Notes under the pieces: generated by a model | What the model was told of the DNA's origin: nothing | Database searches by the model: none | The model's input: only the letters and a program-made list of their open reading frames with translations | Position numbers and translations under genes: made by a program | Shown: piece after piece, positions 1 through 5,136 of the stretch | Position numbering within the stretch: position 1 is the stretch's first letter | Layout: each line of letters starts with the position of its first letter | Source of the DNA: Synechococcus sp. HW_metabat.21 | Lineage (GTDB): Bacteria > Cyanobacteriota > Cyanobacteriia > PCC-6307 > Cyanobiaceae | DNA length: 7,288 nt | Direction: 5' to 3' | Assembly (NCBI GenBank): GCA_018623875.1 | Contig: JAAZUZ010000078.1 | Span: 1 to 7,288, forward strand

Positions 1-923
1 AAAATCTGCTCCCGTTCCGCCTCTGGAATTTCGGGACCTTCGTCCCAAACCGCCAACCTCAGCGTGTCGCCTTGCTCGAGGCAGCTCAGGCCCACGCAGC
101 CGCCGGCCCGGCTGTAGCGGAAGGCGTTCTCCAGCAGATTGGCCACGATCTCGGAGACGGCTGCGGCGTTGCACGGCAGGGTGGGGAGTTCACCCGGCGG
201 AGCCCATCGCCTGCCCTGCAGGGCGGCGGTCCCGGCCGCGCGCTCAATCAAGGGTTCCAGCACCTGGTTGAGGGAGCGAAGGTCCTCACGGCTGAAGGCC
301 GGCGGCAGCAGCAGGGGTTGCAGTTCACCTTCGGCGGGGGGGAGCAGCGGCGTTTGGGTCAGCTGGTCAATCGACTCGAGGTAGCGATTGATCTGGTGTT
401 GCTCGCTCAGCAGGTTGTCCACCAGCGCCTGGTTGGCGCTGTCGCCCTCAAGGCGTCGCCTGAGCAGTTGCCCAAAGGTGCGCAGGGCGGCCAGCGGATT
501 GCGCAGTTGGTGGACCAGCAGCTTCAGCTGGTCATCCCTGAGGGCTAGTTGCCGCCCGAGTCGTTGTTGCTCCAGATCGAGCTTGAGCGCTTCGGTGAGG
601 CAGAGCGCGGTGGCTTCGAGTCGATCGCTGAGGGGCGCCGGCCAGGGCCAGCAGTCCGTATCGATCCGCAGGGCTCCAAGCAGCAGGGGGCCATCCCGTA
701 GGGCGAGCCAGCGGCGTGTGCTGCCTGGCGCCGGCGCCGGTTCGCTCATGCCGTTTTGGAGGGCCAGGGCCGTCTGTGGCCATTCACCAATCGAGAGCAG
801 CGAGGGCTCTCCGTTGGCGCTGGGGAGTGCCGCATAGACCACCAGCATCCGCAGGTCAGGACGATCTGCGAATTGGGCAAGTTGCTGTTTCAGCAGCGCG
901 AGAAACCGCTTGGAGACTTGCAT
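1..923 (-). CDS. Sensor histidine kinase, C-terminus cut by window edge
   Basis: This is a two-component sensor kinase that would autophosphorylate on a histidine and pass the phosphate to a response regulator. I translated the minus strand from the ATG at 923; 307 codons lie in the window. Residues 1-118 are a poorly recognisable sensor region, perhaps a degenerate GAF-like domain. Residues about 119-190 form the dimerisation helices with the H-box HQLRNPLAALR, phospho-acceptor His138. The ATPase domain follows, with an N-box around 258-271 (NLLENAFRYS) and the start of the G1 box at 294-297 (DEGP). The rest of that domain lies outside. No membrane segment is visible, so it is probably soluble. 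A TAG stop sits directly before the ATG in the same frame, so the start cannot lie further upstream. No Shine-Dalgarno is seen. No response-regulator gene is adjacent within the window, so the partner is unknown. The kinase assignment is firm; the signal sensed is not known. Confidence 0.88.
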   Translation of the reverse strand, partial: MQVSKRFLALLKQQLAQFADRPDLRMLVVYAALPSANGEPSLLSIGEWPQTALALQNGMSEPAPAPGSTRRWLALRDGPLLLGALRIDTDCWPWPAPLSDRLEATALCLTEALKLDLEQQRLGRQLALRDDQLKLLVHQLRNPLAALRTFGQLLRRRLEGDSANQALVDNLLSEQHQINRYLESIDQLTQTPLLPPAEGELQPLLLPPAFSREDLRSLNQVLEPLIERAAGTAALQGRRWAPPGELPTLPCNAAAVSEIVANLLENAFRYSRAGGCVGLSCLEQGDTLRLAVWDEGPEIPEAEREQI

Positions 924-966
924 CTATGCGGCGGTTTGGGGTTGATCCACGGCCTTCAAAAAGATC

Positions 967-997
967 TTTCTCGGAGACTTGGTTCAAATCCGAGAAA
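967..997. repeat. 9-bp inverted repeat enclosing a tRNA T-arm-like stem-loop
   Basis: TTTCTCGGA at 967-975 is the exact reverse complement of TCCGAGAAA at 989-997, with 13 bases between. Inside it, 978-994 reads CTTGG-TTCAAAT-CCGAG, which folds as a 5-bp stem (one G-U pair) with the seven-base loop typical of a tRNA T-arm. The two folds share bases and exclude each other. No acceptor, D or anticodon arm was found upstream, so this is not a complete tRNA. It starts 43 bases upstream of the kinase start codon, so it could lie in the kinase leader or act as an operator. Function is unknown. Confidence 0.55.
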
Positions 998-1014
998 AAG
1001 TCTTAAGATTTTGA

Positions 1015-1028
1015 GTATCGACCAATAC
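1015..1028. promoter_or_regulatory. Possible NtcA-binding site (GTA-N8-TAC)
   Basis: The sequence has GTA at 1015-1017, eight bases, then TAC at 1026-1028, an exact match to the core palindrome bound by NtcA, the CRP-family nitrogen regulator of cyanobacteria. The preferred flanking T and A of the extended consensus are absent. I found no good TAN3T -10 box at the usual distance on either strand, so a classical activated promoter is not evident. The site lies between two divergent genes and could serve either one or occur by chance. Confidence 0.3.
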
Positions 1029-1098
1029 CGAGCGGCCTGACGCAGGCAGCACGGCGGTGGCTTCTGCCTCTGGTTGCAACTTTGTTGTGCCGAGGTTA

Positions 1099-1125
1099 CA
1101 GCAGTAGAGATGCGTCTCTTTGCTG
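1099..1125 (+). promoter_or_regulatory. Hairpin in the probable DUF3155 upstream region
   Basis: CAGCA (1099-1103) pairs with TGCTG (1121-1125), and AGAGA (1106-1110) pairs with TCTCT (1115-1119) around a TGCG loop. A small internal loop (GT opposite T) separates the two stems, giving ten pairs in 27 bases. No U-run follows, so it is not a standard terminator. It would lie in the leader of DUF3155 if transcription starts upstream of it. Confidence 0.35.
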
Positions 1126-1190
1126 GATAGAACGCCAACGCTCGCTTTGCTGTCACCTTGGGCTGTCAGTGGTTTGGGCGTTGCTGAAGG

Positions 1191-1239
1191 CTTCCCGTCT
1201 TCCTCTCTTCGTCCCCTCCGCCCTTCGGGGTTTCTTCTT
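1191..1239 (+). promoter_or_regulatory. Pyrimidine-rich leader with UUCG tetraloop before DUF3155
   Basis: Of the 49 bases before the DUF3155 start codon, 42 are C or T, and four of the seven purines form a single GGGG run. CCC-TTCG-GGG at 1221-1229 makes a short stem closed by the unusually stable UUCG tetraloop, ending about ten bases before the ATG. There is no clear Shine-Dalgarno. In general, pyrimidine-rich leaders can be bound by ribosomal protein S1; its use here is inference. Confidence 0.4.
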
Positions 1240-1611
1240 ATGTCCAAAAAGCGTAAGCGCGTAAGCCGCCGCCGGCTTGCCGGCCAGCGAGTTCTGGCCC
1301 ATGTCGGCGTTCACAACATCGAAACCGGTGAGTACAAGCCCGTGACGGCTGCTCGCCGCTACATCGCCGAATCAGGCATCGTTCCCCCCGCTCTGGTGAA
1401 TGTGCGTCGCAATGAGCACACCACCGACCGCTTCTTCTGGGGCGAAAAAGGTCTCTTTAGTGCTCAGTACGCCGAGGAGAACCACTTCCTGTTCCCCTCC
1501 CTGCGTGAAATCGTTGACCGCATTGGAGAGGAGAATCTCTTCGCTGGTCTCGAGGCTCTGGCCGCCGACGATTGGGAAGAGATGGAAGAGTACGAATACG
1601 CCTTCGTCTGA
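1240..1611 (+). CDS. DUF3155 family protein
   Basis: This is a 123-residue protein of unknown function that I recognise as DUF3155, a small family found in cyanobacteria. The N-terminus is strongly basic (KKRKRVSRRR at residues 3-12). A conserved-looking middle includes KPVTAARRYI (33-42) and a segment rich in aromatic residues around 64-85. The C-terminus is acidic (DDWEEMEEYEY, 110-120). No signal peptide or membrane segment is seen, so it is probably cytoplasmic. I chose the ATG at 1240 over the frame-open ATG at 1120, because the 40 extra residues look like translated non-coding leader and the family begins near the basic stretch. It is transcribed alone and ends at a strong terminator. 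The basic head could bind nucleic acid, but that is inference from charge only. Confidence 0.85.
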   Translation: MSKKRKRVSRRRLAGQRVLAHVGVHNIETGEYKPVTAARRYIAESGIVPPALVNVRRNEHTTDRFFWGEKGLFSAQYAEENHFLFPSLREIVDRIGEENLFAGLEALAADDWEEMEEYEYAFV

Positions 1612-1626
1612 TTTTCAAAACCTCCT

Positions 1627-1681
1627 CTGAAGGGCATGAGGCCGGTCTCCCTGGGAGACCGGCTTTTTTGTTGCCCTTCAG
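1627..1681. repeat. Outer 9-bp inverted repeat around the terminator
   Basis: CTGAAGGGC at 1627-1635 is the exact reverse complement of GCCCTTCAG at 1673-1681. It flanks the terminator stem, giving nested inverted repeats. The right arm covers the stop codon of the convergent esterase gene (1678-1680). Together the arms could form a longer interrupted hairpin in RNA from either strand. Confidence 0.6.
1641..1669 (+). terminator. Rho-independent terminator of DUF3155
   Basis: A perfect 10-bp stem, GCCGGTCTCC at 1641-1650 with GGAGACCGGC at 1654-1663, is followed by six T residues (1664-1669). It starts 30 bases after the DUF3155 stop codon. On the minus strand the hairpin is not followed by T residues, so it should act mainly on plus-strand transcripts. 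Confidence 0.92.
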
Positions 1682-2280
1682 CCCTCAATGCGCTCCGCGA
1701 TGAAGCGTTTGAGCTCGGGTAGGACCGATTCATCGATGCCGTGGCCGCCTTCAAAGGGCACCAGTTCCGCTGTTTGGCCACTGGCTTGCAGTTGCTTCTC
1801 CAGCTCCTCACTGGCCATGAAGGGGACCACGGGGTCCTGGCGGCCGTGGGTCAGCAGCACCGGTGGACAGGGCGACGGCGGTTGCCAGTTCTGATGGGGG
1901 TAGCCGCTGCAGGCCGCAATCCCCGCCAAAGGGAGGCCGGAACCGACATCGAGCGCCATCGCCGCGCCCTGGGAGAAGCCCAACAGCACGGTTTTCTCCA
2001 GGGGCACGCTCTCAGCGAGGGAGAGGAGCCGCGCCTGGAGGTTGGAGCGGGCCGCTGGCAGTGCATCCCAGTCGATCGGCTGCAGGTCGTACCACTGCCG
2101 GCCTGTCCCGTAGGGATGGGGTTCGGGGGCGCGCAGGGCGATAACGCTGGTCTGAGGGCTGACGAGTAGGGCCCCGAGATCGAGGAGGTCATCCGCATCA
2201 GCCCCCCAGCCATGCAGCAGAACGAGCCGCTGTTGGGCGTGCTCAGGCCCTAGCAGGAGCTGGTCGGGATGGCTGGTCAT
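1678..2280 (-). CDS. Alpha/beta hydrolase, carboxylesterase/phospholipase family
   Basis: This 200-residue soluble serine hydrolase is of the phospholipase/carboxylesterase (acyl-protein thioesterase-like) family, which cleaves carboxylic or thio-esters; the true substrate is unknown. The oxyanion-hole segment LHGWGADADDL lies at 22-32. The nucleophile elbow GFSQG is at 101-105 (Ser103), the acid is probably Asp149 in GRQDPVVP, and the base is His180 in GGHGI. All three are present and in the family order, so the enzyme should be active. Its length is close to the family norm. No signal peptide is seen. Its ATG lies 59 bases from the divergent purH start, and its end converges on DUF3155. It appears to be a single-gene unit. 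Confidence 0.88.
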   Translation of the reverse strand: MTSHPDQLLLGPEHAQQRLVLLHGWGADADDLLDLGALLVSPQTSVIALRAPEPHPYGTGRQWYDLQPIDWDALPAARSNLQARLLSLAESVPLEKTVLLGFSQGAAMALDVGSGLPLAGIAACSGYPHQNWQPPSPCPPVLLTHGRQDPVVPFMASEELEKQLQASGQTAELVPFEGGHGIDESVLPELKRFIAERIEG

Positions 2281-2339
2281 GGGCGGATCCGGGAGCTGCT
2301 CCTGCGTAGGTTGGACCTTCTGCCGACCTCTGCATCGCC
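2281..2339. promoter_or_regulatory. Short divergent promoter region, esterase and purH
   Basis: Only 59 bases separate the two start codons, so the promoters must overlap, or one must lie inside the opposing gene. I see no convincing -10 or -35 pair, no PurR-like palindrome and no riboswitch. A TAG at 2307-2309 is in frame with purH and there is no start codon between it and 2340, which fixes the purH start. Confidence 0.4.
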
Positions 2340-3899
2340 ATGGCGCCCACGGCCCTGCTCAGCGTGTCCAACAAGGAAGGGCTGGTGCCCTTGGCCCAGG
2401 GGTTGTTGGCGGCCGGTTATCAACTGATCTCCAGCGGCGGCACCGCAGCAGCGTTGGCCGCGGCGGGGGTCCCGGTCACCAAGGTCGCCGAGCACACCGG
2501 TGCACCCGAAATCCTTGGCGGGCGCGTCAAAACCCTGCACCCCCGTATTCACGGCGGGATTCTGGCCAAGCGCTCCGAGTCCTCCCACCAAAGCGATCTG
2601 GCGGACCAGGGCATCGCACCGATCGATGTGGTGGTGGTCAACCTCTATCCCTTCCGCGAGACGATCGCTCGCCCTGACGTCAGCTGGGATGCGGCCATTG
2701 AAAACATCGACATCGGCGGTCCGGCGATGGTTCGCGCGGCCGCCAAGAACCATGCCGATGTGGCCGTTCTGACCAGTCCCGCCCAGTACCCCGCCTTCCT
2801 GGAGGCCCTGGGTGCTGGCGCGATCAGCCCTGAGCTGCGGCGTCAGCTAGCTCTTGAAGCCTTCAGCCATACCGCTGAGTACGACACCGCGATCAGCCAG
2901 TGGCTGACCGCCCAGCTGAAGGCTGAGGGTGCGGGCAGCTTCAGCCTTCAGCTGCCGGCCCGCCAAAGCTTGCGCTACGGCGAGAATCCCCACCAAAGCG
3001 CCACTTGGTACGCCCAGCCCGGTGCGGGTCTGGGCGCTGGTGAGCAGCTCCAGGGCAAGGAGCTCAGCTACAACAACATCCTCGACCTCGAAGCCGCCCT
3101 CGCCACGGTGCGCGAGTTCGGTTACGGCGGCCAGCCCGCTGGCGGCAATGCCTTTAAGCCAGCGGCGGTGGTCGTGAAGCACACCAACCCCTGTGGTGTG
3201 GCGACAGGGTCCGGCAGCGCCAACGCGCTCGAGCGGGCGCTTGATGCCGACCGCCTCTCGGCCTTTGGTGGCATCGTCGCGATCAACGGCCCCGTTGATG
3301 GGGCGACCGCTGGGCATTTGACCAGCCTCTTTTTGGAGTGCGTGGTGGCTCCCTCGTTCGATGCGGAAGCCCGCGAGCTGCTCTCGGCCAAGGCCAACCT
3401 GCGCTTGCTGGAGCTGGCCCCGGAGGCGATTGAGCGCGCCAGCCGTCAACAGTTGCGCAGCGTTCTCGGCGGTCTCTTGGTGCAGGACTTGGACGATCAG
3501 CCCGTAGATGAGACCGCCTGGCAGGTGGTGAGCAAGCGTCAGCCCAGTCCCGAGGAGCTGGCTGACCTGGCTTTCTGCTGGCGTCTGGTGCGCCACGTGC
3601 GCTCCAACGCCATCACCGTGGCCCGCGGCGGGCAGAGCCTCGGGATCGGTGCCGGTCAGATGAACCGGGTGGGCTCGGCGAAAATTGCCCTGGAGACCGC
3701 TGGGGAGAAGGCCCGCGGTGCGGTCTTGGCCAGCGATGGCTTCTTCCCCTTCGATGACACCGTGCGCTTGGCAGCGCAGTACGGCATCACCGCGGTGATC
3801 CAGCCCGGTGGCAGCGTCCGTGACGCTGACTCCATCGCCGCCTGCGATGAGCTCGGCTTGGCGATGGTTGTGACGGGCCGCCGTCATTTCCTGCACTGA
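2340..3899 (+). CDS. purH: Bifunctional AICAR formyltransferase/IMP cyclohydrolase
   Basis: PurH catalyses the last two steps of de novo IMP synthesis: formylation of AICAR with 10-formyl-tetrahydrofolate, then ring closure to IMP. At 519 residues it has full length. Residues 1 to about 195 form the MGS-like cyclohydrolase domain, with SSGGT (31-35), GRVKTLHPRIHGG (61-73), NLYPF (101-105) and NIDIGGPAMVRAAAKN (122-137); Lys64, Tyr103, Asp124 and Lys136 match residues known in the family active site. The rest is the formyltransferase domain, with SLRYGENPHQ (210-219), KELSYNNILDLEAA (240-253), the catalytic KHTNPCG (280-286, Lys280-His281), SAFGGIVA (307-314) and RSNAI (421-425). The protein ends in the typical RRHFLH. 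The ATG at 2340 is the first start after an in-frame stop. A DUF4079 gene follows after 38 bases and may be co-transcribed. Confidence 0.97.
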   Translation: MAPTALLSVSNKEGLVPLAQGLLAAGYQLISSGGTAAALAAAGVPVTKVAEHTGAPEILGGRVKTLHPRIHGGILAKRSESSHQSDLADQGIAPIDVVVVNLYPFRETIARPDVSWDAAIENIDIGGPAMVRAAAKNHADVAVLTSPAQYPAFLEALGAGAISPELRRQLALEAFSHTAEYDTAISQWLTAQLKAEGAGSFSLQLPARQSLRYGENPHQSATWYAQPGAGLGAGEQLQGKELSYNNILDLEAALATVREFGYGGQPAGGNAFKPAAVVVKHTNPCGVATGSGSANALERALDADRLSAFGGIVAINGPVDGATAGHLTSLFLECVVAPSFDAEARELLSAKANLRLLELAPEAIERASRQQLRSVLGGLLVQDLDDQPVDETAWQVVSKRQPSPEELADLAFCWRLVRHVRSNAITVARGGQSLGIGAGQMNRVGSAKIALETAGEKARGAVLASDGFFPFDDTVRLAAQYGITAVIQPGGSVRDADSIAACDELGLAMVVTGRRHFLH

Positions 3900-3937
3900 C
3901 CTAGCGTCGCGCGGTTCGTTCCCTCAGCTAGCGCTCC

Positions 3938-4402
3938 ATGCCGGAAGCTCTTGCCTTCAATCTCAACTTCCTGCACCCGCTAGCGATGTGGGGGCTGCTC
4001 GCTTTGAGTGGTTACGCGATGTTCCTTGGCATTAAGGCCAAGAAGACCCGTACCGCTGACGCCGAGACCCGTAAAACCCTGATCAAGGGCCAATTCGCCA
4101 AACGCCATTACCTCTATGGCAGTGCCGTCTTGGCGGTGATGGTGCTGGGCACCTTTGGTGGCATGGCCGTGACCTACCTCAACAACGGCAAGCTCTTCGT
4201 CGGCCCTCACCTGCTGGTCGGCATTGCGATGACCTGTGGTTTGGCGCTGGCGGCAGCCCTCTCCCCGCTGATGCAGCAGGGCAACCTGATCGCCCGCAAG
4301 CTGCACGTGATGATGAACATGGGCGTGTTCACCCTGTTCCTCTGGCAAGCCGTGAGCGGCATGCAGATCCTCAACAAGATCTGGGAAAACCGTCCCGCCT
4401 GA
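3938..4402 (+). CDS. DUF4079 four-helix membrane protein, possible b-type cytochrome
   Basis: This 154-residue integral membrane protein matches what I know as DUF4079, common in cyanobacteria and of unknown role. Four hydrophobic helices are visible at about 12-32, 58-81, 86-111 and 123-145. The loop between helices 1 and 2 is strongly basic (KAKKTRT, RKTLIKGQFAKRH), which places it in the cytoplasm and puts both termini outside it. Each helix begins with a histidine: His13, His57, His91 and His123. In this topology His13 and His91 fall on one side and His57 and His123 on the other, as in cytochrome b561-type diheme proteins; heme binding is inference. The ATG follows purH by 38 bases, so an operon is possible. 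Its stop codon abuts that of the convergent DUF1997 gene. Confidence 0.85.
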   Translation: MPEALAFNLNFLHPLAMWGLLALSGYAMFLGIKAKKTRTADAETRKTLIKGQFAKRHYLYGSAVLAVMVLGTFGGMAVTYLNNGKLFVGPHLLVGIAMTCGLALAAALSPLMQQGNLIARKLHVMMNMGVFTLFLWQAVSGMQILNKIWENRPA

Positions 4403-5029
4403 TCAGAACTGGGCCCGCCGCCTTGGCGGGCACTCCAAACCGTGGGTGGCGTGGAAGTCTTCCTGGACTTTCCAGGTCAAGCGTCTTGAGATCTGGCGCA
4501 CGATCTGGCGCAGGAGATGGTCGCCGCTGCTCTGCACGAGGCTCTCGGGCAGCAGTCCAATCACCGCCGGGAGCTTGATCCAGACGCTCAGATCCAGTTC
4601 CCAGCGCACATCGGTATGGGGGGTCTCCGCGTTTTGTTCTTCCAGCCGCAAGGCGGCGTTGAATTCCACGTCATAGAGGTCCCGCAGTCCGGGCTGGAAC
4701 TGCTCGGGTGGGACCGTGCAAATCCGATAGACCCCCTGGCTTTGGGGTAGGAGCTCCAGGCCAATCGTTGGCTCGACTTCAAAGCCAAAGTTGCCGAAGC
4801 GTCCCAGGGTCAGCCGGTAGCCGTTTTGCCCCAGGTTTGCGACCTCCATGGGGGCCGCGCAGCGGCGGAACCAGCCTTCGTGGCGATCCAGGTAGGCCGC
4901 CACGGTTTTGGCGGGTGCCCGCATCTCCATCACATCCGCGAACTGGCTGCTGTAGCAGCGCACGCGCGTGTCCTGACTACGCCGCAGGGGCAGGTCGTTG
5001 GCGTCGACCTCAGGTCCAGGTGTGGTCAC
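4403..5029 (-). CDS. DUF1997 family protein
   Basis: This protein of about 208 residues is recognised as DUF1997, a family in cyanobacteria and plant plastids without an established biochemical role. It is probably soluble and likely has a lipid- or ligand-binding SRPBCC-like fold (inference). Visible features are FADVMEMRAP (30-39), a stretch at 46-60 ending in FRRCAAP, LGRFGNFGFEVEP (75-87), and the C-terminal helix with RRLTWKVQEDFHATHG (182-197). There is no ATG at the N-terminus: the choices are GTG at 5029 (used here), TTG at 5041, or a much later ATG inside the conserved region. No Shine-Dalgarno decides between them. It is the last gene of the minus-strand run after ispH, 107 bases downstream. 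Its stop codon touches that of DUF4079. Confidence 0.82.
   Translation of the reverse strand: MTTPGPEVDANDLPLRRSQDTRVRCYSSQFADVMEMRAPAKTVAAYLDRHEGWFRRCAAPMEVANLGQNGYRLTLGRFGNFGFEVEPTIGLELLPQSQGVYRICTVPPEQFQPGLRDLYDVEFNAALRLEEQNAETPHTDVRWELDLSVWIKLPAVIGLLPESLVQSSGDHLLRQIVRQISRRLTWKVQEDFHATHGLECPPRRRAQF
4413..4431. repeat. GC-rich hairpin at the convergent gene ends
   Basis: GCCCGCC (4413-4419) and GGCGGGC (4425-4431) form a perfect 7-bp stem with a 5-base loop, inside the last codons of DUF1997 and 11 to 29 bases past the DUF4079 stop codon. No T-run follows on either strand, so it is a poor intrinsic terminator. It is the only obvious structure where the two convergent transcripts must end. 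Confidence 0.4.
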
Positions 5030-5047
5030 CGATGAGATCAACGCAGA

Positions 5048-5066
5048 AGGCCCGGTTGATGGGCCT
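5048..5066 (-). promoter_or_regulatory. Hairpin just upstream of DUF1997
   Basis: AGGCCC (5048-5053) and GGGCCT (5061-5066) form a perfect 6-bp stem with a 7-base loop. Read on the minus strand it ends 18 bases before the GTG or 6 bases before the TTG candidate start of DUF1997. It could affect ribosome access or stabilise a processed message; no function is shown. Confidence 0.35.
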
Positions 5067-5090
5067 GGTTGTGGGTCAGATGAATCAATG

Positions 5091-5113
5091 TAAAGCCCGC
5101 TCGGTGCCGGGCT
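5091..5113 (-). terminator. Weak terminator-like hairpin after ispH
   Basis: On the minus strand, AGCCCG (5113-5108) pairs with CGGGCT (5099-5094) across an 8-base loop. It is followed by TTTACATT, so the U-run is short and broken. It starts 23 bases after the ispH stop codon. It may end a share of the ispH transcripts and let others read into DUF1997. Confidence 0.45.
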
Positions 5114-5136
5114 CTGCAGCGTCTGTGACAGCTGAA

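Larger units (their letters stand above)
924..1239. other. Divergent intergenic region between kinase and DUF3155
   Basis: These 316 bases separate two divergent start codons and hold no credible gene. They contain an NtcA-type palindrome, two hairpin-forming inverted repeats and a pyrimidine-rich leader, listed separately. The stretch around 955-1015 is clearly richer in A and T than its surroundings, as expected of a promoter region. I see only weak matches to -35/-10 boxes, for example TAAGAT at 1004-1009 on the plus strand, and could not place a transcription start for either gene. Short open frames here are not supported by composition or recognisable sequence. Confidence 0.6.

Noticed and set aside
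978..1002. A complete tRNA gene ending at the T-arm-like hairpin
   Set aside because: The expected 5' acceptor strand pairing with AAAAAGT, and D and anticodon arms, are missing in the preceding 70 bases.
1105..1110. Promoter TTGTTG-N17-TAGAGA for DUF3155
   Set aside because: Each box matches the consensus at only about three of six positions, which is not enough to call.
1120..1239. Upstream ATG extension of DUF3155 by 40 residues
   Set aside because: The added sequence is translated pyrimidine-rich leader with no conserved look. The family begins near the basic MSKKRKR segment.
2847..3896. Long open frame (349 codons) antisense to purH
   Set aside because: It lies wholly opposite the conserved formyltransferase domain of PurH, and its translation is low-complexity and matches no family I know. 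Long antisense frames are common in GC-rich coding DNA.
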